Positions 1 through 12,227 of a DNA stretch of 64,000 nt are shown piece by piece. Both the position numbers and the translations under genes were made by a program. The stretch comes from Linanthus parryae (taxonomy: Eukaryota; Streptophyta; Magnoliopsida; Ericales; Polemoniaceae): assembly GCA_023055425.1 (NCBI GenBank), contig JALGPY010000002.1:47391321-47455320 (forward strand). The letters are read 5' to 3'. The first letter of the stretch is position 1. Every line of letters starts with the position of its first letter. The notes below the pieces were generated by a model that did no database searches, was not told the DNA's origin, and was given only the letters and a program-made list of their open reading frames with translations.

Positions 1-688
1 TATTTGAGAGAAACAACCCGATTACAACTCAAACTACACCACACAAGTCTGCACGTTCTAAATGTTTATATAGACCTAAGGGTCCTGACTTGGGGCCAAA
101 GCAATGCCAAAGTTGCCTAAACTGATAAGGAAACTACCGAAAATTCGCCAGCCCCGCTACCAGGTTGTGTTACCTCCTGGCAGGTCGTGCAACCTCTGCA
201 AAAATCCTGATACTGCAGCTTGATTTCTTGGTCTCCTCTTGCCCTTTTGCCTGACTTGCTTGACTTTGAATCACTCCAACAATAGCCATTGAATGCAGCA
301 GTAGGTCATCTGGTCTACGGTATCCCGAACACTTAAGTGTACCAAATTTCCAAATAGTTGACCTCTTACCATCAATTGTGGAGAATCTCCGGTACAGCAA
401 CTAATGTTCAACTGGAAATCTCTTATTCTACTTGCCATTTATGATTAATGTACTCACATCTATCACTATTTAGGATAGTCTCTCGTAGTACCCTTCCAAT
501 ATCCATACCAAATTGCAGCATGTGCTAATAAGATAATATTCCACATGGACTCTATCCCTGTGTAAGTGCGAGTGATTTATTTGATAAAAAGGCATAAAAG
601 TTATATATGTGCAACAAAAGTTTTTATTTTACCTTCCCACCATTCAGTTCACCCCTTTAATAACTGGATCTTATTACTTTTGATTTAG
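1..688. other. Non-coding DNA, probably first intron of the SH3 gene
   Basis: No exon is visible here. The first coding exon expected from Arabidopsis SH3P2 (about 20 residues, starting MDAIRKQ and ending in a glutamine run) is not found on either strand, so it should lie left of the window and this stretch should be intron 1. The acceptor TTTAG at 684-688 precedes the first visible exon. A short reverse-strand ORF at 170-400 resembles nothing I know. Confidence 0.5.
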
Positions 689-1700
689 GCTGTGCTTAAG
701 CAGTTTGGGGGATATGGAGGTTCGGATAATCTCGTCACGGATGAGGCAGAGCTTCAGCAGCATCAGAAACTTGAGAAACTCTACATCTCAACGAGGGCCG
801 CAAAGGTTTTACCTACACATGTATTATCACCTGTGATATGAACTCTATGTTTCTCAATCAAATACTCTTGTTTTCAGCATTATCAAAGAGATATTGTTCG
901 AGGAGTAGAAGGTTATATCGTGACTGGGTCAAAACAAGTTGAGATAGGTATATTACGAGGGTTTCTTTGTTGTTCATTGTTCATTGTTAACTCTCATCTG
1001 TGAGCCATGAAAAGAATTTGATGTTCATATTCTTGCTTTTACAACTTCCCAGGAACTAAATTGTCAGAAGATAGCAGGAAATATGGCACCGAGAATACAT
1101 GCACGAGCGGCAACACATTGTCTAAAGCTGCCTTATGTTTTGGGCGGGCTCGTGCACAGATGGAAAAGGAGCGCGGAAGCCTCTTAAAAGCCCTTGGTAC
1201 TCAGGTCTGTTGCTTCTTTCACTCTTATTTAATTATCATGAAATCTGGGTTCCACTAACATGACATAGGATTTGTATTTGTTAGGCCTTATTTCCTTTGT
1301 AGTAGTTAAGAGAATCAGTCATCAAGCTCGGCTTCTAAGTTCTGTATTTCAGATTTGATTGGGTCATTCTGACAAATGATATACCAGCAAAGTTCTTATA
1401 GAGTAGTAGTTTTTAGTAATATGACTCACCCTTCCACTTTATTTGAAAGCATTAATGCATATTGTATCAAAATATAATCTTATAGCACTTACATTTTAGG
1501 CTGAATTCTTGACATGTCTACTGTTTTCGGTGCCAACTTTACAAGATTGCAGAGCCACTGAGAGCTATGATTTTGGGAGCTCCACTTGAAGATGCTCGAC
1601 ATCTTGCTCAGCGTTACGATAGGATGAGGCAAGAATCTGAAGCTCAGGTATTTGATTTACGATAAATTTGTCACTTAGGTACCATGAGGCATGAGCTACT

Positions 1701-1745
<45 letters not shown>

Positions 1746-4700
1746 AACTACTGTTTATATGATTGCTCTCTGTATCCCATATGATAAGCACTGCTTTCCG
1801 CTTCAGATGTTTGAAAAAAATTCTTTTTCAAATTTGAAGCATTACTCTTCTTTTTTACCCTTCTTCCACCTCTCAAATTAAAACACAATTATGAATCTAG
1901 ACGATGACAATAGTGTAAGTTGTCAACTTGTCATTCACGTCTCTTAAATTGTGTATTCACTACTCAGTCAAATGACATGAAAGGAGCTTAACATTGCTGA
2001 TAAGTGCAGTACCATTACGAATGACAATATTGTAATCAACCTGGAAGTTCAATAACAGAAGAATATGATTTGGTCTAATTCAATAAAAAAGAACTACAAA
2101 CCTCCTAACTGTTGCATCCCATTCGTTATAACTTATAAGTTTGCACTCTCGATCAGAAGACTTGATAAAGCTGTTGACATTTCTTTCTTGTGATTGAATT
2201 TGCTACTTCAGCATCTGCTTTTCGGTAGCTCCAAATACGACATACAAGAAACGAGCTCTCTAACTTCTGTGTGTTACCCCTTGGACCCAAGGGCAAATCT
2301 ACTCATGGACTAATGGGGGCTATAGCCCCCCTCAACGTTCAGAAATTGTATTTTACCCTCATTTTATTTAAAATTTTCAATTTAGCCCCCACAATAATTG
2401 CACTATAGCCCCCACAAAACTTTGCAAAATTTAAATTTTACCCTTGTTTTGTTTAATTTTTCTAATTTAGCCCCAACTGTTGCGAATCCTGGATCCGCCC
2501 CTGCTTGGACCCATAGTGCCAGGATGAAAATTGAGTCAAAACACCAGCTGGCTGCCCCCACTTGCACTAATTATCTGAACAAAAATAATTGTGGCCAATT
2601 CCTTGTACATGCCCTCTATGTTTGAAGTATAGTATTCTGCGGTCAAAACGAGAGTTATCAAGTGATAAAATGAGGAGAATCCTGTGAGATCAAATAGAGA
2701 TATCCATCAGAGGCCCTGTTTGCTCTTGGACGGAGGCATAGTTTGATCCCCACTGAAGGTTGTAAAATACATATAGCAAGACATGCTATGGTTAGAGAAC
2801 ATCTCCTAGTAAATCTGAACTTAAATATTAACAAGATATTGAAAATAACCAACTTTTGAAGAAATTTATTCATGTAGCTCACCCCATTATATTGGAAAAT
2901 ATGTTTTTAATGTTTATTCTCTTATGACCTTTTGACTTTGCTTATTGCAAATAAAGTTGAATAGAAGATTCTTGATCAAAGAACAGTTGGGAAATCCTTC
3001 TATGGATCTGAATTTTAAGTAGCCTTTGTGGAGCAGTGTATATTCTTCTGATTTATGCTTATCTCAATTCCAGATTTTCATGTCTGAACAAAATCCTACC
3101 GAAGTCAGTATTTTGCTTTTATAAACCCCACCTTTATTTCCTTGTTTGATCATTGCCACTGATTGGCAAGGTTGCCATTGTTGAGCATAGAAGTAATTTT
3201 CATATTTCTAGCCAAATGTCACTCTGCATGATGGTAGGGCTTGGTACTTTTTGGCTGTTTGCTTGTGTACCCATTGTTGCAGGAGCCTTATGTGCTGGAT
3301 GGTGCTTATCCATTATACTAGGGTAAACGACACTTTCACCCCCTCATGCTTGATTAAAGACTCTTCCACCCCTTCTAAGTTTGGGAAATTACTCTCTCAT
3401 TCCTTCAGTGTGCCAAATTCCAGGACACCTACACCCTATTCTGGACGCCGTTAGTCTGGGGGTGGGAGTCCGTCACTAATAGTAGTTTTGGGACAAATCT
3501 GCCCTCTTAGAGTATGAAATGACACAATCAGCCAATCAGGGGGGTGTAAGTGTCTTGAAGTTTGGCACAATTAAGGGGTGGAAGTGTCATTTCCCAAACA
3601 GGAAGGGGTGTAAGTGTCTTTTACATATTAAACTATCACTAAATAAAAGTGGAGTAAGTGTTATGCACTGCCGCTCTTGAAGTAGCAGTAGCAGCAGCAA
3701 TGGCTTGCATGCTAACCGAGCATAGGTGAACCTCAAAATTGCAGGCATATTTTTATGCTCTATTCTATTATCTATATCAGTTTGGAAAGGGGAAGAGGAG
3801 CTGTCCCACACGTAATATTAGTCCGAAATGTGAAACCACTCATTTTGACGACTATTTTCCGAAGGCATCTGAATATGGAATAAACAGCCAAAAAGTAGGG
3901 CTGTTCATCTGCATAATGGAAAATCAGCTGTTTTGTGCCATGAAGAGATGCCTGTTATTTTATCCTTGTACCAAAAGGTCCTATACTATGTGAAGGAAGG
4001 AAAAGGGCTCTCCTGGTACCCATTCCTGTGATTTAGGAAACAGGATGGTCCAATTTAATATGAACAGCTCGCCTGAAAATTATTCTGTTCATCTGCTACA
4101 ATCTTGTCAACTTCGCTTTAGGTTCAACAAGCGACTTTAGCAATAAATTGATTTACCCTCCATATCAAGCTTATAGGTCCTAGGACAGTAATCTGCTACT
4201 GAAGCTATAAGAACTGAAACTATGGTGGAAAGAACCATTTGGGCAAGTGCCCAAGGGCCAAAGGTTAAATGTTAGCCATATCAGAAGACATCAAACCCTG
4301 CCCCTCTTCAGAAAAAGGAAGGGAAAAAATCGAAAGAGCTCCCAACTATCTCTAGCCTCAACTGAAATGATGTCATAGAGAAAATCATTGACTACGGACC
4401 TCAATGTTGTTCTGTTCATAAATTTCAACCCTGGCACCCCTTATTGAGAAGATAGAGTTTTATTTTCGAGAAGCAATACCATGCAGCAAAAGAATCTTGT
4501 GCTTTTATTTGATACTTGAGCTCCAAAGATGATGATTTTTATATGCCTAATGATATACATCCTCACCAAGGTCATTTGGCATCTTCAGTTAGACCGCACT
4601 GCTGGATTTTACCCAAGAGATCAACTCTCTTTGCTATTGGCCAATTTCAGAAAGAAATGACTTTGTGACAAGCCGCCCCACAAATTGTTCCTCCTGGTCA

Positions 4701-7700
4701 CAGTGAGAATTAATGTATCTGATCCCTACAACGTCGTCTCATAAAGTATCCATTGGTGCCTAAAGCATCCAATCCACCAGCAAACTATTAGCATTATAGC
4801 AGTTCTGAAAAATCTCCTTTGTGATTTGCCAAACTTAGTGCTCCTAAAGATATCACCCTGGTGCTCCTAAACCACACGAATGCATTGACCAACTTCCTCT
4901 CGTTCTGATGATGTAGCGTATTTCTCTTAAGACTTTTTTATTTCACGTATTCAGTATCTTGGAAATAGAGGATTCCCAAGTTTCTAAATCCTAACACTAA
5001 CCTTATTTTGCTCCCTTTGGCAACACATCAACTGTGGTCAAATTCAAAAAAGATAAAAGAAAACACTAGCTATAATTTCTCTCTCGTGGTTACACTGCAT
5101 TTTAGCTTCAAATTTTGCTGAACCTATTACGAAATTCAATATATTAACTGTAGCTCGCCCGCATGGCTAAGTTTCTTTTCACATGGTCGTGATTTATTTC
5201 TCTTGAACCTAGATAGGCTATTGAAGTTAGTAGACGTCAAGCAAAAGTGAGAGAAGGAATGGGGAACCCGGATATTATTTTAAAACTGGAAGCTGCCGAA
5301 GCAAAACTGCAAGACCTGAAGTCAAATGTGGGAATACTGGGGAAAGAAGCGGCGGCAGCAATGTCTGCTGTTGAAGTTCAGCAGCAGAGGTTGACACTCC
5401 AGCGACTCATAGTCATGGTTTGCTCACTTGTTATCACGATTTCATGTATAAATAGATCTACATATGCGGCGACCAAACTTGGAGCTTAGTATCTGTTTGT
5501 TTTGAAGGTTGAATTGGAACGCAGTTACCACCAGAGAGCTCTTCAAGTACTTGAACAGCTTGAAAGCGAGGTATGCAAATTGCGTGAATGTGAATTCTCA
5601 TTTCACTTTAAAGATAGTCCATGGTCCAAAATCCTATTTATCTGCATATTTTGGTTAATTTTTCTATTCGTATCTCCCAGATGGTAGCAGAGCGGCAGAG
5701 AATTGAAGCACCTTCTAGCCCAAGTGTCAACAGCATGCCCCCACCGCCGTCATACGATGAAGTTCATGGCATGTTTGCTTCTCCTACGTATAACGAAGCA
5801 ACTGATAGCATGAACTACTACTTGGGAGAGGCAAGTCCATATAGCTAAAATTATTATGAATTATTATTTGGCTAGAGTTGCCTAGAAACCATTTTGGTTT
5901 CATAATCTCTTAATATGTGTTGTCAATCATGCAGAATTCTGCCTCCATGTTGTGCAGGTCATGTATCCATATCATGCTGAATCTGATGTGGAGCTTAATT
6001 TATCTCTTGGCGATATTGTTGTTGTTCGCAAGGTTTGAGTTACTTCTATTGTTTAAGCTTATGATTTACTTGTCAATGTATAGTTCTAGGATGTTTTGTT
6101 TACCCTGACTCTCAAATCTGGGAAATCGTTATCATAAAAACCTTGGCAAGATAAACCATTCACATGAAGAAATCTGTAGGCTTAGGAGAAAGTATACCTC
6201 AATCAACAGTTAGGTTGATGTACGATATGTCGTGATGAATCAAACAAAGACGTTATAAACATCTCTAAGTTCTCTTCTAATTTCTATTGGCTATAAGTAA
6301 TATGTAGCTAAGCATTTGCTCTTTACTTAATCGAGTTTATGTATTTGGAATTGACCCATCTGTAAAGAAAAGACGATGCAAATAGATTTTAAAAACTTAT
6401 GAATCTAGTGTCTTGAGGTTGAAGGTTGCAAGAGAACTAGAGGAAAACCAAATAGATTCTAGGTATAGAAGATAAAAGCACATTTTATCAATCGATGCAA
6501 ATTTTTAAATACAGTATATTGATTGGGCTGAAATAGGTAGTTAACGTCATGATTTGAGTATTTGAAGTTTTGTGATATTACTGGGAAGTAGGGGTGAGCA
6601 CGGACCAGTGGGAAGACTGTTTCATGTTCAAACCAGTCCCTCCAGGTTTTATGCTGTCGTTTCCATGTTATAAATTTCGAAACATTTAGTGCCGACAGTT
6701 TTACAAATCCTTTATCCAATTTCAGAACTCCTATCCAAATCTATATGTTTTTTCCGTGGAGACAAGTGGCGTACTCTCTCGTGTCTCCATGTCCTTGTCC
6801 CATGTACTTGCAGTGAGTTAAAGTACTATCCTATGATGACAAGAGATATAATGGAGGGCCATCAACAAAAGATACTAACAAGAAAGAGTCAGAAATACTA
6901 ATGATCTTCTTCAAGTCATCCCCTCCCCAGTATGCACCACTATATCTATGTCTCTCTTTGTCCATTTCCCATCATCACTCTAATCCACTGAGTTCAATCT
7001 CATAGCATTGAGTTGGATGAGGGATGGGGTTTCCATCAGTGGTTGTGTTTTTGTTGTTATTGTTGTCAAGAACAAGAAAAATAGAAGGGTTGATATGCTT
7101 TGTCATGATACATGGCAGAAATCTGCTGGGTTTGGGGTGCCACGGATGAAAATACATGAAAAAGTTATTGTAAGCTCTTTAAATATGTGTATTGTCATAT
7201 TTTGATTGAGATGGCTGCAGCTAAGAGAACTTTTTCTGTATATATAGCCACATGTATTATGTATGAGGAAGAAAATGCAGCTAAATGGAAGGTTTCTGTG
7301 TATGAGTTTGTTAAGTTGAGGTACTAAAGCAACTTGTTTTTTGAAATAATGTGATAAACTCAACTCAGCTATTCTTTTTATACTTCATTGGCTACCAATG
7401 TTCGTTAAACGTAAGTTGATCTGCTCTGGGACCAAGTGACTAAAATGACTAGCAATTGTTCGTCATGCATTGTTATTGTGTTGGGTTATACTGTACAACT
7501 CTATGAATATCTCTAGTACTTACTTGTATGGTAATTGAATCTGTGTTACACTTGTTTCCCCCATTCTTCATTGTAAACATTTGCAGGTATCAAATAATGG
7601 GTGGGCAGAAGGGGAATGCAAAGGGAAAGCAGGTTGGTTTCCGTACGGGTACGTCGAAAGACGGGAACGCGTACTTGCTAGCAGAATGGCTGAACTGTTC

Positions 7701-7703
7701 TAG
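689..7703 (+). CDS. SH3P2: SH3P2-like BAR-SH3 domain protein (exons 2-10; exon 1 outside window)
   Basis: Plant SH3P proteins bind membranes through a BAR-like coiled coil and partners through a C-terminal SH3 domain; they act in clathrin-linked trafficking, cell-plate formation and autophagosome formation. Exons read from splice sites and homology: 689-805, 878-947, 1053-1204, 1546-1647, 5217-5417, 5508-5570, 5681-5830, 5958-6032, 7587-7703 (TAG 7701-7703). They give 348 residues; with the missing ~20 N-terminal residues this equals the usual ~368. Landmarks: EAELQQHQKLEKLYISTRAAK-like start, APLEDARHLAQRYDRMRQE (exon at 1546), MPPPPSYDE linker, then the SH3 domain with YPYHAESDVEL, NNGWAEGE and GWFPYGYVE. 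Phases are consistent at every junction. Intron 5 is 3.57 kb and holds two MITEs; one intron is GC-AG. No frame breaks, so the gene looks functional. Assignment among SH3P1/2/3 is inference from remembered similarity. Confidence 0.88.
1702..1744. repeat. Poly(T) tract of about 43 bases
   Basis: An uninterrupted T run inside intron 5 of the SH3 gene, shortly after the donor at 1648. It may be the reversed poly(A) end of an old retrotransposed fragment, but no element body is recognisable beside it. Confidence 0.85.
2288..2503. mobile_element. hAT-type MITE in SH3 gene intron 5
   Basis: The 216-bp unit starts CAAGGGCAAATC and ends GGATCCGCCCCTG, imperfect terminal inverted repeats of the common plant hAT form. 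It is flanked by a perfect 8-bp duplication CTTGGACC (2280-2287 and 2504-2511). The interior is made of TTTAGCCCCC-type blocks separated by A/T stretches. It encodes nothing. Confidence 0.85.
3321..3625. mobile_element. MITE family A, copy 1 (GTAAA..GACACTTTCACCCC ends)
   Basis: The left end GTAAACGACACTTTCACCCC and the reverse complement of the right end, GTAAAAGACACTTACACCCC, match at 18 of 20 positions. A second copy is at 59991-60347. The interior repeats the CACTTTCACCCC / GGGGTG(A/T)AAGTGTC motif in both orientations. I could not fix a target duplication, so the superfamily is open. Confidence 0.75.
5831..5957 (+). other. GC-AG intron of the SH3 gene
   Basis: The exon ends GGAGAG and the intron begins GCAAGT, with acceptor TGTGCAG at 5951-5957. 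Using GC keeps the frame and joins the LGE residues to VMYPYHAE exactly where the family has its SH3 start. No usable GT donor is nearby. GC donors are a small minority in plants and normally show strong consensus at the other positions, as this one does. Confidence 0.8.
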
Positions 7704-8040
7704 ATGTTTATGCTCTATTCTTTTAGGTTTAGGTCTCGGGACACATATGATCAGACAATATATGTGTTTGTTCTTACAATCGCGGGAGGTGTGCTTCTTG
7801 TACGTAGCATATTTACGCACATATTTATACATTCAACTAAAATGCAAGTTGGACAGGGCGCTAAATGGCACATTATCTTGCAACTTGCCGTGCTCATTAC
7901 ATGTCCCATAAAAAAGTTGGATTATCAAAGCAGAATTCTAATATTATCAAAGCAGGATTCTAATATCTGGACTGAGTAACTATGGATGCAGGTTGGAATA
8001 TATTAATATTTGTATAAAATCCAACTTTTTTTAGAAAAAA
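7704..8040 (+). other. Probable 3' UTR and downstream flank of the SH3 gene
   Basis: A/T-rich sequence follows the stop codon. A 22-bp unit ATTATCAAAGCAG-ATTCTAAT occurs twice in tandem at 7921-7964. No clear polyadenylation signal was fixed. Confidence 0.4.
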
Positions 8041-8086
8041 CCAAATCAACATGAAAAGAAAATACCTTTGCTCATAAATGAAAAAC

Positions 8087-8087
<1 letters not shown>

Positions 8088-8129
<42 letters not shown>
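8088..8129. repeat. (ATT)n microsatellite
   Basis: About 14 perfect ATT units run directly into a T-rich tract at 8130-8138. Confidence 0.95.
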
Positions 8130-8138
8130 TTTTTTTTC

Positions 8139-8290
8139 TATTTTCCCCAATTTGACTTTTACTCTACAACACCACGAAAATATTACTAAAAAATTACATC
8201 ATTTTGCTATCCAAATGAACGGGTCAAAGTGACCCATATACGGGTGAAAAAATCAAATTGAGAAGAAAGAGAAGAAATAGAGTGGTACCC
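8139..8290 (+). mobile_element. MITE family B, partial copy
   Basis: The segment matches the reverse complement of 56161-56433: the shared core starts at ACTCTACAACACCACGAAAA and runs through ACATC..TTTGCTAT and GGTCAAAGTGA to a GGTACC-type end. The left end is obscured by the adjoining (ATT)n/T tract, so this copy is degraded or truncated. Confidence 0.6.
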
Positions 8291-8689
8291 TAGTAAATTT
8301 CAAAACATCAAGATAGTCTACATGATGACCATTAAAACATTTACTCTATGTTTGGATTACAAAATTTGGTGAGAAAAGAAAAGAATTGGTGAGAAAATGA
8401 TTTCTCATTTGCGTTTGGAGGGCATTTTAGTCATTCCCCTATAATCTAACTCATTACATATCTTCCCCTTCTTTGACAAGGGTTAGATATTTCCCACTTA
8501 GTTGAGGACATAGAATTCCCCCTCTTTAGCCAACTTCCCCGTGTTTGGATTGGGACTTTTAGAGTTTGGGTTTGGAATCAGATTGTTTGTACGAGAGCGA
8601 GAGAGATTGATTAACTCATGATCCAAGGCCGCAGACACGGGGACTTATCAACTGCTTGCAAGTATCAATGTGACCGTACTTCACACAAA

Positions 8690-9010
8690 CCAGATCGCAT
8701 CATGACTGCCGAGTGGGACCATGAGACAGTGTCCCTCGCATTCTATATCTCGCACGAGAGTCAGGGGGCTTAGTGGTTTGGATGCTGGGACAAGGATCGT
8801 TGTGAATGGGTGTCGTCCCGTTCGCGACTCGTATATGCCACGTATTTGACTTGCGTGACCTATTGTATATACTTGTCTGACGTTACCTGTGACGTTCCTC
8901 CGGAAATTGGGCCGTAACCGTTTTATATGAGCCGTGATTGGTCCATACAACCATGTAATCCTCATTGGTTGCTCTAACTGGACGAGTATACATAGAATGT
9001 ACTATTGATT
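8690..9010 (+). repeat. Diverged Tat-type LTR remnant
   Basis: The order of short blocks matches the intact Tat LTR at 14456: a gagacag/ccctcgca block, then GGACTTAGTGGTTTGGA-like GGGCTTAGTGGTTTGGATG, then a C/G-rich CGTCCCGTTCGCGAC block. No internal retroelement sequence flanks it, so it may be a solo LTR. Ends cannot be fixed. Confidence 0.4.
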
Positions 9011-10428
9011 GCATATTGCATTACTAATGCTGCTTTGCTAGCCAAACTGCTGCAAAAACTGTTTCTCTACTCCTTTAAGTATATACGACTTGTTTCTGCC
9101 ATTCTCTTCCCTAAATCTCTGGTTCTCCATTGTTAACTATTTGTTCGATTAGAGCTCTTGTTACCTACAACCGAAACACAATCTACTAGCCACATCACTA
9201 TCCCTTGTTGCAGTTTTTTCTTTCTTTTTCTCCTTCTTTAGAGGTTCGGTTCTTTTGTTTGTATAGCTTTACCTTTCTATGAAGGACTGTCATTGTCTTA
9301 TAGTTGAAGTTATTCTCTAGTTGTTATTCCAAATCTGTCACTCCAGCTTTTGGATGACGAAGAAATTAGTAAAGCTTGTGGCCTTGTTTTGGTGGAGGTT
9401 ACCATGGTAGTATGGATGTATGGTGTTGTTGTTGATGGTAGTAGAGATGTTACTGTTACGGTGGCAAGTGCAAATAAGAGGAAGAAGATGGAAGTGAGTG
9501 GGATAGTTCATGATATGCTAAGGGTAGTGACGTCAATTTGTCTTTGAAGAAGGCGGAATGGTTAAAAAATTGTCATCCATGGACCCATGTGTTAAACTAA
9601 CAGAATTGGATGGAATGAGAGGTACTGTCATAAATATAAGATAACGAAAGGGTGCTGATAATTACAGCACACTATCTTGTACTTACAGGACATTTTATGT
9701 AAGAATGACAACTATACTTTCAAGAAGCATTGAGTGATTAAAATTCCTAAATCCGAACTGTACGCGCAGCTACTACGCTTGTTGACTATCTCACTGTCCG
9801 AGTTCGTTCGTCTTTGAGCAGAAGTGCCAAAAATTCATGGGTCTTTTCGTCTCTAATCCTTGTCTCTTCTTCCTCGATTCGATTTGCCACAGTGATTTCA
9901 TTTGGGAGGGGTGTCCTTGTCTACAGGTCTTGTGTTGTATCTGTGGATCGAATTATGAAGATTTCGAAAGGGTCAGATACAGACTAGTCAGATATGATTC
10001 TTGATTTGGTTTAATTTTTTCCTTTCTCTCAACTTTCGATATATAGTTTGGTTTCTGGCTTTATTGGTTGAAATATGCAATTCGAAATGGGTCAGACATG
10101 GTTGCCGCGGTGAAGAAAACGACGTCAATCAACGGTGTGTGGTGGTGGTGGTGTGGGGGGGGGGGGGGGCGGGGCATTGACTAAACTGCTGATGTTGGTG
10201 TGATGATAATGGGTTGGGAGGAGAGAAGTTATCGGTTTGTGGCTTTGTTGGATACACCGGTTGTCGTCGTGGGTTTAGCTTAAGATTCTGTTGGACTCTT
10301 GACCTTTTTTTGGTACTAGACTCTTGACGTTTTTCAAAGTCTGTAAATTCAATCGAGTCTCGTGGCTGTAATTTTGGTGGAGGTTATTGTGCTGGTGATA
10401 GTTGTGGTGTCGCCGGAATCCTTCATCG
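9011..10428. other. Intergenic, no gene recognised
   Basis: The only open frame of note is 9350-9547 (65 codons, valine-rich, no known motif). A GT/G-rich tract lies at 10138-10175, including a G run of about 15. Nothing else can be supported. Confidence 0.5.
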
Positions 10429-11217
10429 TCAATACTGAACTTTTTTAACCGAAACTGTAGTTTCATTAATTCAAATAAAAGGACTTTAACAGTCCAAGAG
10501 AACAAAAAAAGATACAAACCACCTTTACTGGAAAATGTGCTCCATAAAAGAGTCGAATACAAAAAGAAAAATGAAATTCCCAACCATCAACAGCATAGGT
10601 TCCCAATACATACATTGAAAATCAAAATAGCTCATGAACATAGCCATAGAGAAACCATCAAACTCTTCCGATTCTTCAGAGATGGAGAGATGAGCTTAAT
10701 GAACAAATGTATTTGAAAAATTGAAGTGCAGCAACAGAAAAAGATACCATACACGAATTCCATTTCTTCCCGATCTAAGTGCTCATCCTTCAAACAAATG
10801 TAATTCGACAATGACCACCATGGATAGAACCTCATAAAATGGGAGGAAATACGACATTGAAATCCCAACGGTATCATCCAAGCTCCATCTTGCATGACCT
10901 TACTAAGCATAATATTGGCAAAACAAATAGCTAATGGACTAATGTAAAAATAAATTAAAGAGAAAGACAAAGAACTCAGATCTGAATTTTTAGACTGCAC
11001 ATCCGCGAGGAAAACGACTAGCCGGGGAAAATGGAGAGCAAGGAGGCCACAACATCTGGTGGGCAGCGTCGAAGAGCAACACCTTGAAGACCTTGAAGAA
11101 ACTGCTCGCCGCAGCTACCAACGGACCAGAAGGCCGACCCCTCTCCTGACATGACAAGCGCCGAAATCGTTATCCTCCCTTCTGAGCAGATCTTAAAACT
11201 CCTACCTGAAAGCGACA

Positions 11218-11253
11218 GGGCTCGCCGCCGCTAGGAAGAGCAGCGGCGAGCCC
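11218..11253. repeat. GC-rich hairpin
   Basis: GGGCTCGCCGC (11218-11228) and GCGGCGAGCCC (11243-11253) are perfect reverse complements around a 14-base loop, in an otherwise AT-balanced stretch near the 5' end of the retrocopy. Confidence 0.85.
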
Positions 11254-11325
11254 AATCCGGAAGCACAAAGACACTCAACACTCAACAGAGACACACACAC
11301 TTGCACAAAGCAAGACTACTTTCTC

Positions 11326-11695
11326 TCATGGTGGCAACGGGCCGTGCCGAGCCGTGCCTAAACCCGGCCGTGCCCAGGCCGTGTCAAGGGGTAGGGCGGG
11401 CCGGGCCGTGCTCGAATTTTTATGAATCTTAGTACATGCCGGGTCGAGGGGCAGGGCGTGTCGTGCACGGGCCGTGTCGAAGGGGGTCGGAAAGGGGTTT
11501 TTCGTGCGGGTCGTGCACGACCCGGAGGGCCGGGCCGGGTTGGCTAGGGGAGGAACACGACTCGCTCGTGCCACGGGCTAGGCACGCCTTTGAGCGGGTC
11601 GTGCCGTGCCGGGCGGGGGAGGGGGCTGTGTCGAGGGCTGGTCGTGCCGGGCCGTGCCAAAATGGCACGCGGTTCGGCCCGAATTGACACCATGA
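11326..11695. mobile_element. GC-rich hAT element nested in the retrocopy
   Basis: Ends TCATGGTGGCAACGGGCC and, reversed, TCATGGTGTCAATTCGGGCC; perfect 8-bp duplication ACTTTCTC at 11318-11325 and 11696-11703. The 370-bp body is dense in degenerate GGGCCGTGCC and its complement, the kind of subterminal repeat that hAT transposases bind. Long ORFs in all frames here are composition artefacts. Confidence 0.9.
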
Positions 11696-12224
11696 ACTTT
11701 CTCTCACTAGGAGAACCAGAGGAGCGTTTCAATACTGAACTTGAAACATAGAATTTTTGAGAGATAGATAAGGAGATGAGAGAGAGTGATATCTGTCATT
11801 TGCCCTTATGAAAATATGTGAAATGGTGGGACCTTTTAAGTTGTACTCCCTCCGTCCCACCCGTTTCTTCAAACTTTCCTTATATGGACATTTTTTATGC
11901 GAAAAATACCATCTTACCCTTTTTATAAAAAAAACACCACCACTTTTAATTGGGCCTAAACCCAACATTAATTAGGCCCAAACCTAATTATGGGTAACAA
12001 CAAAATAATATCATCATATTTGGACATCCTCTCTCATTTCATATCCTCTAATTTCTTATCCATCATCTCTCGTGTTCTTCATCTCAGCCAAGAGAGAAGA
12101 GAGAGAGAGAGAGAGAGGGAGGCTGAGTAAACACAGAACGGAGAAGGGGAAGGGAGGGAGAGAAGAGGGAGAGAGAGCAGATCGGAGACACTTCTAACAG
12201 ATCGAAGTAAGGGAGGGAGAGAAG

Positions 12225-12227
<3 letters not shown>

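Larger units (their letters stand above)
10443..11728 (-). mobile_element. LINE-type retrocopy with 14-bp target duplication, split by a hAT element
   Basis: The 14-mer TCAATACTGAACTT flanks the unit at 10429-10442 and 11729-11742. On the minus strand it ends ATTAATGAAACTACAG..GTTAAAAAA against the duplication, the form of a short poly(A) tail, so it was copied from RNA. Without the hAT insertion (11326-11703 with one duplication copy) it is about 0.9 kb. It carries a GC-rich hairpin at 11218-11253 and a 122-codon frame at 10632-11000 of unknown identity. It could be a short non-autonomous LINE or a processed pseudogene of an unrecognised transcript. Confidence 0.65.

Noticed and set aside
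2658..2882. Reverse-strand ORF in the SH3 intron as a nested gene
   Set aside because: No motif, no start context, AT-rich intron sequence.
11326..11732. Overlapping ORFs in the GC-rich block on both strands
   Set aside because: Open frames arise from the stop-poor GGGCCGTGCC repeat of the hAT element.
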